Source: Bdellovibrio reynosensis (lineage in GTDB: Bacteria; Bdellovibrionota; Bdellovibrionia; Bdellovibrionales; Bdellovibrionaceae). From it: DNA of 64,000 nucleotides. Below, one piece after another: positions 26,220 to 34,480 of the stretch; the first letter of the stretch is position 1, and every line of letters begins with the position of its first letter. Below the pieces are notes generated by a model. That model saw nothing but the letters and a program-made list of their open reading frames with translations, was not told the DNA's origin and searched no databases. Position numbers and translations under genes: made by a program. The stretch lies in contig NZ_CP093442.1 of assembly GCF_022814725.1 (NCBI RefSeq), forward strand, positions 868,001-932,000, read 5' to 3'.

Positions 26220-28541
26220 TTGGATACAAAAACAGAAACAAAGGGCATGAGCACTTTAGATCAAGAAGCTCTCGTTTATCACCAACAACCTAAGCCTGGT
26301 AAAATTGAAGTTATCTCTTCAAAACCATGCATGACTGAAAAAGACTTAGCTCTTGCTTACTCTCCTGGGGTGGCAGCACCTTGTAAAGAGATCGCAAAGG
26401 ATCCAGCAAAAGTTTACGACTACACGGCAAAAGGAAATCTGGTCGCGGTTATCTCGAATGGTACAGCCGTTCTTGGTCTTGGCGACATCGGTCCTGCCGC
26501 TGGTAAGCCGGTGATGGAAGGTAAAGGAATTCTATTTAAGCAGTTTGCGGGTATCGATGTTTTCGATATCGAAGTTGCCACTAAAAACGTGGATGAATTC
26601 TGTAACGCCGTTCGCGTGCTTGAGCCTACTTTCGGCGGTATCAACCTTGAAGACATCAAAGCGCCAGAGTGTTTTGAAATCGAAGAGCGTTTGAAAAAAG
26701 AAATGAAAATCCCCGTTTTCCATGACGACCAACATGGAACTGCGATTGTTTCTGGGGCTGCACTTTTAAATGCTTGTGCTATCACCAACCGCAAAATGTC
26801 TGACGTGCGCATCGTCGTTAATGGCGCTGGTGCTTCTGCAAATTCTTGCGCTAAAATCTTTATCGCATTGGGCGCTCGCAGAGAAAACATCATCATGTGT
26901 GACTCGCAAGGTGTGATCTACAAAGGTCGTACTAACGGCATGAACAAGTACAAAGAATACTTCGCTTCTGAAACTGAAGCGCGTTCATTGACTGAAGCTT
27001 TGAAAGGCGCTGACGTATTCGTTGGTCTTTCAGTCGCAGGCGCTTTGACTCCTGAAATGCTTAAAGACATGTCCAAAGATCCAATCATCTTTGCCATGGC
27101 AAATCCAGAACCAGAAATCACTCCGGATAAAGCAAGAGCAGCCCGCCCTGACGCGATCATCGCTACAGGCCGATCTGACTATCCTAACCAGGTAAATAAC
27201 GTATTGGGCTTCCCTTCTATCTTCCGTGGAGCTTTGGACACACGCTCTACTCAGATCAACGAAGAGATGAAGTTGGCTGCGGTTCACGCCTTGGCTAAAT
27301 TAGCCCGTGAAGACGTTCCAGAAAAAGTTTCTGCTACCTATGGTGGTAAAGCCTTTAAATTCGGTCGTGAGTATTTAATTCCAAAACCTTTCGACACTCG
27401 TGTGTTGATGTGGGTTGCGCCAGCAGTTGCTAAAGCTGCGATTGATACTGGTGTTGCAACCAGAAAAATCGAAGACTGGGATTCTTACCGTGATACTTTA
27501 GAAGCCCTTCAAGGTCCTTCTAAAGTTTTCATCCGTTCGGCAATCAACCGCGTTCATCAGAATGCGGAAGCCAACGGGGGCGAGTTACCAAAAATCGTAT
27601 TCCCAGAGGGAACTAGCACGAAGATTCTTAAAGCCCTTGCGACTTTGGTTGACGAAAGAATCTGTCAACCAATCCTTTTGGGTTACCCAGATCGCGTGAA
27701 AGAAAAAATCAATGCTTTAGAAATTCACGCTCTAAAAGACGTGCCGGTGATTCACCCCTCGAATCACCCTGCCTATGCGAAGTACGTTGAAAGATTGTAT
27801 TCGCTAAGACAGCGCAAAGGTGTTTCTTTGCGTGAAGCAGAACGCTTGATGGCAGATCCGAACTATTTCGCAGCGATGATGGTTCATATGGGTGAAGCTG
27901 ATGGTATGGTCACTGGATCATCTATCAACTACGCTGATGCTGTTCGTCCAATTTTACAAACTATTGGTGTTTATCAAAACGGCGTACCAGCTGGTCTGAA
28001 CTTTATCTTACTTGAAGATAAATTCCTAGTTCTTGCAGACACGACGGTTAACTTCAATCCAACAGCTGAACAATGTGCGGCTATTGCATTGCAAGCGGCA
28101 AAAATTGTTGAGTACTTTGGAATTGAACCGCGCATTTCTATGCTGAGCTATTCTAACTTCACTGGTGCTCCGGGTACCCCAGCGAAGATGAAAAAAGCAG
28201 CTGAAATCGTCAAAAGCCTTCGCCCTAACATGATCGTTGATGGCGATATGCAAGCAGACACAGCGGTAAATGCAGAGATCATGGAAAGACTATTCCCATT
28301 CTCAAACCTTAAAGGTGGCGCGAATGTGTTAGTATTCCCGAACTTGGAATCTGCAAACATCACATACAAATTGATTCAACAAATCGGTAAAGTAGAGGTC
28401 ATTGGGCCTTTCTTGATGGGTGTAAGAAGATCAGCCAACGTTCTTCAACGCACGACAACTGTTGATGGTATCGTGAACTCTGTTGTGTTCACAGCACTTG
28501 AGGCACAGTTCATCAAAGACGTTTTGAAACACCGTGGTTGA
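26220..28541 (+). CDS. maeB: NADP-dependent malic enzyme with phosphotransacetylase-like domain
   Basis: I use the TTG at 26220, because AAAGGAG ends five bases upstream; the ATG at 26247 has no SD. The 773-residue product has an N-terminal malic domain (Y-S-P-G-V-A-A-P near residue 48; F-H-D-D-Q-H-G-T-A) and a Rossmann NADP-binding region (V-N-G-A-G-A-S-A-N-S). A C-terminal phosphate acetyl/butyryltransferase-like domain begins around residue 440 (P-K-I-V-F-P-E-G). It decarboxylates malate to pyruvate with NADPH formation. In MaeB the PTA domain is regulatory, binding acetyl-CoA. It overlaps the downstream transporter gene by 8 bp. Length and order match MaeB. Confidence 0.93.
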   Translation: MDTKTETKGMSTLDQEALVYHQQPKPGKIEVISSKPCMTEKDLALAYSPGVAAPCKEIAKDPAKVYDYTAKGNLVAVISNGTAVLGLGDIGPAAGKPVMEGKGILFKQFAGIDVFDIEVATKNVDEFCNAVRVLEPTFGGINLEDIKAPECFEIEERLKKEMKIPVFHDDQHGTAIVSGAALLNACAITNRKMSDVRIVVNGAGASANSCAKIFIALGARRENIIMCDSQGVIYKGRTNGMNKYKEYFASETEARSLTEALKGADVFVGLSVAGALTPEMLKDMSKDPIIFAMANPEPEITPDKARAARPDAIIATGRSDYPNQVNNVLGFPSIFRGALDTRSTQINEEMKLAAVHALAKLAREDVPEKVSATYGGKAFKFGREYLIPKPFDTRVLMWVAPAVAKAAIDTGVATRKIEDWDSYRDTLEALQGPSKVFIRSAINRVHQNAEANGGELPKIVFPEGTSTKILKALATLVDERICQPILLGYPDRVKEKINALEIHALKDVPVIHPSNHPAYAKYVERLYSLRQRKGVSLREAERLMADPNYFAAMMVHMGEADGMVTGSSINYADAVRPILQTIGVYQNGVPAGLNFILLEDKFLVLADTTVNFNPTAEQCAAIALQAAKIVEYFGIEPRISMLSYSNFTGAPGTPAKMKKAAEIVKSLRPNMIVDGDMQADTAVNAEIMERLFPFSNLKGGANVLVFPNLESANITYKLIQQIGKVEVIGPFLMGVRRSANVLQRTTTVDGIVNSVVFTALEAQFIKDVLKHRG

Positions 28542-29637
28542 GCTTTTCTGGCTCTTCCTTAAGCTTGGGGCCACCTCTTTTGGTGGCCCAGCTGCGCACA
28601 TTGCGATGATGGAAGAAGAGTTTGTCCATCGTCGCCAATGGCTTACGCGCGAAAAATTCCTGCAGCTCATGGCATTGACGAATTTAATTCCAGGCCCTAA
28701 TTCCACCGAGCTTGCCATTCATATTGGTTATCAAAAAGCCGGCTGGCGCGGGTTTTTTATCGCAGGTTTATCTTTTATTTTTCCGGCATTTATCTTAGTC
28801 ACAGCCATTGCTTGGTTTTATCAAACCTATTCAAGTCTTCCCCAAGTGCAGGATTTTTTATGGGGCGTAAAGGCTGTGGTCTTTGCCCTGATCCTGATTG
28901 CCACTGAAAGATTCTTGAAACAGATTTTAAAAATCGAAAAGTACAAGGAACTCACAGAATCTTTTTTTTGGTCCCGTAAACAACGGGTTCTGATCTTTTT
29001 CATCCTCTTCGTCAGTCTTTACTTGGCATCTACAAACGTAAATGAAGTAGCTATTCTATTTAACTGTGGAATGATTTCGTTTTTTATCTCTCGCCGTCTT
29101 TCACCCAACACTTCCCGCGACCTGGGATCTCTGTTTTTAATTTTTCTAAAAATCGGTTCCATTCTTTTTGGAAGTGGCTACGTGCTAATGAGTTTTCTGC
29201 AAAGGGAACTTGTTTTAAATCGGGGATGGATCACGCAAGCTCAGTTATTAGATGCGATTTCGGTAGGACAATTCACGCCTGGCCCGGTCTTCACCACCGC
29301 GAGTTTTGTAGGCTATCTGCTGCATGGAGTACCCGGCGCCATCGTCGCGACTTTGGGTATCTTCCTGCCCGCTTTCATATTCGTAGCTTTAAGTATTTGG
29401 CTTTATAAGAAAGTCGCTGATTCCTTGGTATTAGTCGAAATTCTGAATGGTGTCGTCGCCGGGTCCGTGGGACTTTTGATTTATACTTTGTGGGTGATGG
29501 GACAGGATTTTTCAAAAAATTTAAGCTCCATTTTAATTTTTATATCGGCGTTTTTAATATTAAAATTCTCCCGCATTTCCTCTCCCATCCTGATTTTGGT
29601 GGGTGGCCTTTTATCCTTATTAGCTGCAAAAATTTAA
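28534..29637 (+). CDS. chrA: Chromate-transporter-family (CHR) membrane protein
   Basis: The start is the GTG at 28534, inside the end of maeB (8-bp overlap), giving 367 residues. Two CHR domains are in tandem. Each has the F-G-G-P/G-S-G-Y region after the first helix and the P-G-P motif (L-I-P-G-P-N-S at about residue 53, F-T-P-G-P-V-F in the second half), with about 10-12 hydrophobic segments. Known ChrA members export chromate using the proton-motive force, but many CHR proteins have unknown anions as substrates. Overlap with maeB predicts translational coupling, an unusual partnership. The family is secure; chromate as substrate is not. Confidence 0.85.
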   Translation: MVELFWLFLKLGATSFGGPAAHIAMMEEEFVHRRQWLTREKFLQLMALTNLIPGPNSTELAIHIGYQKAGWRGFFIAGLSFIFPAFILVTAIAWFYQTYSSLPQVQDFLWGVKAVVFALILIATERFLKQILKIEKYKELTESFFWSRKQRVLIFFILFVSLYLASTNVNEVAILFNCGMISFFISRRLSPNTSRDLGSLFLIFLKIGSILFGSGYVLMSFLQRELVLNRGWITQAQLLDAISVGQFTPGPVFTTASFVGYLLHGVPGAIVATLGIFLPAFIFVALSIWLYKKVADSLVLVEILNGVVAGSVGLLIYTLWVMGQDFSKNLSSILIFISAFLILKFSRISSPILILVGGLLSLLAAKI

Positions 29638-29696
29638 CTTTGTGTAAGCGCACTGCTATGATAGCCTTTAATTAGACCAAGGGAGGGTTAAGCGTT

Positions 29697-30962
29697 TTGA
29701 CTAATCAAGCCCATGTAACAGCCCAGGATAGAGCGATCGTAATCGGTGTCGGATTAAAATCTGAGCCCCTCAGTGAGATCAAAGAAAATCTTTTCGAACT
29801 TGAGGAACTTGTATCTGCCGCCGGAGGCGAAGTCGTAGGTTCGATTATCCAAGTCCTTCCCCAATGGAATCCCGCCACCTTAATCGGCACCGGAAAAGTT
29901 GAAGAAGTTGCTGAAATGGTTCGCGATAGCGGTGCTAATATCGTCGTGATGGACCACCAACTTTCAGGCGTGCAACAAAGAAACTTAGCTCAAATAGTTA
30001 AAGCCCGCGTGATTGATCGCAATCAATTGATCTTGGATATTTTCGCGCAACGTGCACAGACCTTTGAAGGAAAACTTCAAGTGGAACTTGCACAGCTTCT
30101 GGATCAAATGCCCCGCATGGTCGGTGCTTGGTTAGAATCCTTATCACGCCAAGGTGGTGGTATCGGCACCCGAGGTCCCGGTGAAACGGCCTTAGAAAAT
30201 GACCGTCGCCGTATTCGCGAAAGAGTCGCGATCATTAAGAACAAACTTGAAGGTGTTCGTAAAAATCGCGCGCAACACAGACAATCCCGTCGCCGCCACG
30301 AAATTCCATCGTTTGCTTTGATTGGTTATACCAACTCTGGAAAAAGCTCGATTTTAAATAAGCTCACGGGTGCCCAGGTCTTAGCGAAAAACCAAGTGTT
30401 TGCAACCTTGGATCCAACAACAAGAAAGATCTTCTTACCGGATGGACCGCCTGCTGTCGTGACCGACACCGTAGGATTCATTCGCAAACTTCCTACGCAA
30501 TTGATTGAAGCCTTTAAAGCAACACTTGAAGAATCGTCAGAAGCTGATGTTTTACTTCACGTCATCGACCTATCGTCCCCGAATATGGAACGCCAAGTCG
30601 AAGTAGTTGAAGCTTTGATTAAAGAATTCAACTGGGCCGATAAGAAGATCATCCATGTTTATAATAAGTGTGATGTCGCACCTTTAGAACGCCAATTTAG
30701 AGTGAAGCACTACCCTAGAGTATTCGTGAGCGCGCTTACTGGCCAGGGCATGGAACAGCTTAAAAAGCTTATGGCGACCACTGTGAGCGAGATGCAAACC
30801 GACGTGCAACTCTACTTCCCACGCTCTGAAGAATACAAAATCTTTGATTTGGGACGCGAGGCTAACATTATCCGAAAAGAAACAGCGACGGAAGGAACAG
30901 TTTGCTACACGCAACTCACCCCGGCTCTGATCAACCGCTGGAAAGATTATCTGGTTAAATAA
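29697..30962 (+). CDS. hflX: GTPase HflX
   Basis: The start is the TTG at 29697, preceded by GGGAGGG. The 421-residue product has the HflX N-terminal domain (I-G-T-G-K-V-E-E at about 62-69 and the G-G-G-I-G-T-R-G-P-G-E motif), a coiled-coil linker rich in Arg, and a Ras-like G domain with P-loop G-Y-T-N-S-G-K-S-S, D-T-V-G-F switch II and N-K-C-D. HflX binds 50S/70S ribosomes and splits stalled ribosomes under stress. It follows the CHR gene by 59 bp and ends in its own terminator. Confidence 0.95.
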   Translation: MTNQAHVTAQDRAIVIGVGLKSEPLSEIKENLFELEELVSAAGGEVVGSIIQVLPQWNPATLIGTGKVEEVAEMVRDSGANIVVMDHQLSGVQQRNLAQIVKARVIDRNQLILDIFAQRAQTFEGKLQVELAQLLDQMPRMVGAWLESLSRQGGGIGTRGPGETALENDRRRIRERVAIIKNKLEGVRKNRAQHRQSRRRHEIPSFALIGYTNSGKSSILNKLTGAQVLAKNQVFATLDPTTRKIFLPDGPPAVVTDTVGFIRKLPTQLIEAFKATLEESSEADVLLHVIDLSSPNMERQVEVVEALIKEFNWADKKIIHVYNKCDVAPLERQFRVKHYPRVFVSALTGQGMEQLKKLMATTVSEMQTDVQLYFPRSEEYKIFDLGREANIIRKETATEGTVCYTQLTPALINRWKDYLVK

Positions 30963-30988
30963 AAAAGGGCTTCTTAAAGAAGCCCTTT
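30963..30988 (+). terminator. Terminator after hflX
   Basis: The perfect stem AAAGGGCTTCTT/AAGAAGCCCTTT begins directly after the hflX stop; the A/T flanks could serve both strands. Confidence 0.85.
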
Positions 30989-31011
30989 AACTTTTTAGAA
31001 TTTAAAATCAA

Positions 31012-31482
31012 TTATCTAGCTTTGTTTGCAAGCCGCACTTCGCGACGTTTCTTTGCGTCTTCGTATCGACGTTTGTCATCGTCTGTCTGCAAGGTAAGTT
31101 CTGGAATTTCACTGGGCTTACCGTTTGATCCTAAAGCAACGAAAGTACAATAAGCAGAAGCGGTATGAAATACCTCCCCTGTCTTAGGGTTTTCCGCATC
31201 CACGCGAACACCGACTTCCATTGAAGTTCTAGAAGTATAATTAACACTCGCTTTTAAGTTCACCACCCAGCCCGTGTAAACAGGAGCGATAAAATCCAAG
31301 CGATCAATACTTGCCGTGACAACTTCACGGTTTGAGTGACGTTGGGCGCTGATGGCTGCGGCAATATCAATCCAAGACATGATGGTGCCACCGAAAATAG
31401 TTCCAAGAGAGTTTGTATGTGAGGGAAGTACTAATTGAGTCATGATGACTTTAGAGGCTGCTACGGGCTTGCTGGTTTTCAA
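31012..31482 (-). CDS. Acyl-CoA thioesterase, hotdog fold (YciA/BACH-like)
   Basis: The start is the TTG at 31482, eight bases after the SD GGAGG (complement of 31491-31495). The longer frame to 31509 would run into the neighbouring terminator. The 156-residue product is a hotdog acyl-CoA thioesterase: L-G-T-I-F-G-G-T-I-M-S-W-I-D contains the catalytic Asp and central helix, followed by D-F-I-A-P-V-Y-T-G. The C-terminal tail is long, Lys/Arg-rich and helical, as in YciA/ACOT relatives. It hydrolyses acyl-CoAs, releasing CoA in the cytosol. It may balance the acyl-CoA pools fed by the fad and icm genes (inference). Confidence 0.87.
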   Translation of the reverse strand: MKTSKPVAASKVIMTQLVLPSHTNSLGTIFGGTIMSWIDIAAAISAQRHSNREVVTASIDRLDFIAPVYTGWVVNLKASVNYTSRTSMEVGVRVDAENPKTGEVFHTASAYCTFVALGSNGKPSEIPELTLQTDDDKRRYEDAKKRREVRLANKAR

Positions 31483-31507
31483 GATGATTCCTCCGGTTTT
31501 AAAAAAC

Positions 31508-31543
31508 AAAAAGCGCAGTACCTTTTCAGGCCTGCGCTTTTTT
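31508..31543. terminator. Bidirectional terminator between the LuxR-type and thioesterase genes
   Basis: AAAAGCGCAG and CTGCGCTTTTTT pair around a 13-base loop, with T-runs on both strands. On the minus strand it ends the 31565-31957 gene. Confidence 0.85.
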
Positions 31544-31564
31544 AGAACATTCTAGTTAAAAAAA

Positions 31565-31957
31565 CTAGATGCCACCCATACCAATGTCAGAATTACCACC
31601 ACGGTTTAATCCGCCACCTGGAAGAGTCGTTGTTCCTGCAACTGTCGCAGATCCCGCAGGGATAGTTTGAGTCGCATTGTTATTGAATGCTTGTGCTGCA
31701 CCCGCGTTTTGGTTGTTACCTTCAGCGCGAACTTCGGTTTCAACGAAGCCAAGGTGAGGTAAGCACCAAACGATCAATTGTGCACGAGACTTCACATTCA
31801 TTTTTTTATAAATGTTAGTAAGGTGAAATTTTACTGTTTTTTCAGTAACAAAAAGCTGGTTCGCAACTTCCTTGTTGGACAAGCCCTTTGAAACAAGTTC
31901 AGCAACTTCTGCCTCTCTGTTTGAAAGACCTTTTTGAATCAGGACATCTCTGAGCAT
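31565..31957 (-). CDS. Stand-alone LuxR-type HTH regulator with Gly/Asn-rich tail
   Basis: The 130-residue protein begins almost at once with the GerE/LuxR DNA-binding domain (residues about 8-66: S-N-R-E-A-E-V-A-E-L-V, V-A-N-Q-L-F-V-T-E-K-T-V-K-F-H-L). There is no receiver or ligand-binding domain ahead of it. The remaining half is low-complexity Asn, Ala, Gly and Thr, ending G-G-N-S-D-I-G-M-G-G-I, and is probably disordered. It should be a DNA-binding regulator whose activity is set by amount or by partner proteins. It is divergent from cheY, with a perfect palindrome in between. The SD GGGAGGGAG precedes the ATG. Confidence 0.85.
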   Translation of the reverse strand: MLRDVLIQKGLSNREAEVAELVSKGLSNKEVANQLFVTEKTVKFHLTNIYKKMNVKSRAQLIVWCLPHLGFVETEVRAEGNNQNAGAAQAFNNNATQTIPAGSATVAGTTTLPGGGLNRGGNSDIGMGGI

Positions 31958-32098
31958 CCTTGCTCCCTCCCGCTAAATTGTTTTTGTTTTAAATCCGTCT
32001 AAACCTTGTACGCTGCCTAGGACTCATGTCCAAAATGCAGCACGACCACCTGTAATAAAGTCTGACAAGGTTTTAGAAACTTCGCAATACCTTTGGAC

Positions 32099-32118
32099 TC
32101 TAGTTTTTAAAAACTAGA
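32099..32118. promoter_or_regulatory. Perfect 20-bp palindrome upstream of cheY
   Basis: TCTAGTTTTTAAAAACTAGA is fully self-complementary and lies in the divergent luxR-type/cheY intergenic region, 49 bp before the cheY start. A related broken palindrome (TCTAGTT-N5-AACTAGA, 31551-31569) overlaps the other end of the LuxR-type gene. An operator is likely, but the binding protein is unknown. Confidence 0.5.
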
Positions 32119-32166
32119 CCGATACATATGTGGATTTTACACGATCATATCTTATCAGGAGATATT

Positions 32167-32589
32167 ATGTTTCCCACAAGTACACGTTTTTTAGTCGTCG
32201 ATGACTTCTCAACTATGCGAAAAATCATCAAAAAAGTGCTTTTGGAGCTTGGTTATACCAACGTCCAGGAGGCCGATGATGGCAAAACGGCCCTGCCCAT
32301 GATCCAGGCTGCCCATGATGCAGGCCAGCCTTTTGAATTTATTATTTCAGATTGGAACATGCCTGGAATGCAGGGCATCGACCTTTTAAAGAACTGCAAA
32401 ATGGATCCTCGATTTAAGTCAGTTCCATTCATGCTCGTCACAGCTGAATCTGAGCAAAAACATATTCTTGAAGCAGCCAAAGCCGGCGTTTCTGATTACG
32501 TGGTGAAACCATTTAATTCAGCAACTCTGAAAGGCAAGCTTGAGAGATGTTGGGCAAAACACAATTCACCAGTAACTAAGACCGCATAG
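32167..32589 (+). CDS. cheY: CheY-like single-domain response regulator
   Basis: The ATG at 32167 follows AGGAGAT; an in-frame ATG 39 bp earlier lacks an SD. The 140-residue receiver has the acidic pair D11-D12 at its start (V-V-D-D), the phospho-acceptor D62 in I-I-S-D-W-N-M-P-G, T92 (V-T-A-E) and K114 (V-V-K-P-F), so it should be phosphorylated. The W-N-M-P and K-P-F context and lack of an output domain fit CheY. It leads an operon with cheX (18 bp downstream) and a degenerate HD protein. Phosphorylated CheY binds the flagellar switch in other bacteria. Confidence 0.9.
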   Translation: MFPTSTRFLVVDDFSTMRKIIKKVLLELGYTNVQEADDGKTALPMIQAAHDAGQPFEFIISDWNMPGMQGIDLLKNCKMDPRFKSVPFMLVTAESEQKHILEAAKAGVSDYVVKPFNSATLKGKLERCWAKHNSPVTKTA

Positions 32590-32606
32590 TCGGGAGAAAT
32601 TAGAAC

Positions 32607-33104
32607 ATGTCTGCTGCTCCAACTCCAATGAACCCCCTCTTTGATAAACGCCTTATCACGGCTTTTGTAAATGGAGTTCAAAGAACATTAAAAGAGATTG
32701 CTTCCACAGATGCTACTCCCGGCAAGCCTTTCATCGAACCAACATTTGCGCCTAAGGGTGACATCGCTGGTATGGTGGGAATGGTGGCTCCTCCTATGAA
32801 GGGAAGCTTGATCATCTCTTTCAAAAAACAAACGATCTTCGCAATCATCGAAAACATGCTTGGCGAAAAATACGAAGAGATCACTCCGGAAGTTTCTGAC
32901 GCTGTCGGTGAACTTACGAACATGATCTATGGTTGCGCTAAGACCAGCCTGAACGAACTTGGTTATAAGTTTGAAATGGCTATTCCTACGGTGATCTCCG
33001 GAACTTTCAATATCACCCACGCTGAAAAAGGTGCCACTCTTGTCATTCCATTTAATGTGACAGACGGTTCAACTTTCCACGTGGAGATCATGGTTCAGCA
33101 ATAA
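32607..33104 (+). CDS. cheX: CheX-type CheY-phosphate phosphatase
   Basis: This 165-residue CheC/CheX/FliY-fold protein carries one ExxN active-site motif (E102-L-T-N105, in D-A-V-G-E-L-T-N-M-I). A G-T-F-N-I and P-F-N-V-T-D-G-S strand pair lies at the C-terminus. CheX dimers dephosphorylate CheY-P. It sits directly after cheY and overlaps the next start by one base (TAATG), so the adaptor pair is made together. The length is typical (about 155). The phosphatase call is based on the motif and cheY linkage. Confidence 0.87.
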   Translation: MSAAPTPMNPLFDKRLITAFVNGVQRTLKEIASTDATPGKPFIEPTFAPKGDIAGMVGMVAPPMKGSLIISFKKQTIFAIIENMLGEKYEEITPEVSDAVGELTNMIYGCAKTSLNELGYKFEMAIPTVISGTFNITHAEKGATLVIPFNVTDGSTFHVEIMVQQ

Positions 33105-34480
33105 TGAGCCAGGCCGCAGTGACCGTCGACATTCTTGTCGGTTCTTCGCAAGATTCCTTCTGGAATTCGGTCACTGCCATACTTAAAGGGTACTATCCCT
33201 ACCAACTTAAAAAATTCTCGGACCCCAGCGACATGCTGGACGAGGATGAAGCGACATTCGATCCCCTGCTTGCTTTGGTTGATGGACAAGCGGGCTTTGA
33301 TGTCACGAATGAGTGGGTGCAATCCACAAAAATGAAATACCCAAAGGCCCGCGTGATCGTTTTGCACGCCTTTCAACAGCCGTTGGATTTCAACGTCCTT
33401 AGAAAAAATGGCTGTGACGAAATCATGCACATCTCTTTTGATCGCGAATTCATTTCAGACATGGTTTTGCAATTAGCACCCATTGAAATGACTGGGGATC
33501 ACATCCCGATCACCGCTTTAATGCCAGTGGATTTGCGCGACTTGGATTCTGAGGTTGAAATCAACTTTGATGTTTTCGTCCATCTGCCTGCCAATCACCG
33601 CTCTGTCTTAATCAGAAAAAAAGGCGGATTAGTTGAAGAAAAGCAGCTTGAAAAATTCCATAGCCTAAAACAGCAAATGTACATTCGAAAAACAGAGATG
33701 AAAGCGTTTTTCGAATATGCTAGGCAGGTTTTGACTTTAAGAAATGGGCAATTTCCGATTTCGATGACGGAAAAGTTTCATCGCACTAAGAAGTCCATCT
33801 ACGAAATCATGACTCAGTTTTTCAACAATGCGCCGACGGATTTCCAAGAGGGTCGCATCATTACTGAAAAGTGCAAAGGCATCATCGCCGAGCTTGAGCT
33901 GTGTAAAGATATGAACACTGACGAACTTGCTAAAGAGATCTTTCGCTATGCTGGCAACTCTCGCTCGAATTATCATGATTGTATTTGTCTAGCGGCCTAT
34001 GGCGCCTTTTTTGCCCAGCTATTAGGTTGGAATGCTGAAAAACGCGAAAACATCGCTATGGCAGGATTACTTCACAATATTGGTCTTTCGCAAATGCATC
34101 CGACCACAGCTGAAAAAGATTTTAAACAGTATACGCCGGAAGAAAAGGATCAATTTCATCTTTACCCGGACCGTTCTGTGATAATGGTGAAAAGTAAAAA
34201 GGTTCCATTGAACGTGGAAACATCTGAAGCCATCGGTCAACACCGTGAACTGTGCAACGGTAGCGGATTCCCGAAGAAATTAAACCAACAAACCATGAGT
34301 GACGTTAGCAAACTTTTAAGTTTTGCCTTTCGTTTCCACGAACTGACGGCTCTTCAAGATAAGATGCAGGCAGCCACTCCCCTTCAGGCATTAGCTCTTT
34401 TAAAAGAAAATGCAGTTCAAGGCAGCGGAGACGTGGATCTAATTTCTGCCACACAAATTTTCAAAAAACTAAAAGCCTGA
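33104..34480 (+). CDS. Pseudo-receiver plus degenerate HD-GYP-like domain protein
   Basis: The 458-residue protein starts with a receiver-like domain (residues about 8-120; candidate acceptor Asp in L-A-L-V-D-G-Q). A linker with a PilZ- or YcgR-like feel (F-V-H-L-P, residues 140-190) follows, then an HD-GYP-type region. In the latter, the first His (N-Y-H-D-C) and H-L-Y-P are kept. The HD pair, however, reads L-L-H-N-I-G at about residue 320, and the GYP motif reads N-G-S-G-F-P at about 385. The D-to-N change should weaken metal binding. It is the last gene of the cheY-cheX operon. It may be a c-di-GMP sensor rather than a phosphodiesterase (inference). Confidence 0.72.
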   Translation: MSQAAVTVDILVGSSQDSFWNSVTAILKGYYPYQLKKFSDPSDMLDEDEATFDPLLALVDGQAGFDVTNEWVQSTKMKYPKARVIVLHAFQQPLDFNVLRKNGCDEIMHISFDREFISDMVLQLAPIEMTGDHIPITALMPVDLRDLDSEVEINFDVFVHLPANHRSVLIRKKGGLVEEKQLEKFHSLKQQMYIRKTEMKAFFEYARQVLTLRNGQFPISMTEKFHRTKKSIYEIMTQFFNNAPTDFQEGRIITEKCKGIIAELELCKDMNTDELAKEIFRYAGNSRSNYHDCICLAAYGAFFAQLLGWNAEKRENIAMAGLLHNIGLSQMHPTTAEKDFKQYTPEEKDQFHLYPDRSVIMVKSKKVPLNVETSEAIGQHRELCNGSGFPKKLNQQTMSDVSKLLSFAFRFHELTALQDKMQAATPLQALALLKENAVQGSGDVDLISATQIFKKLKA

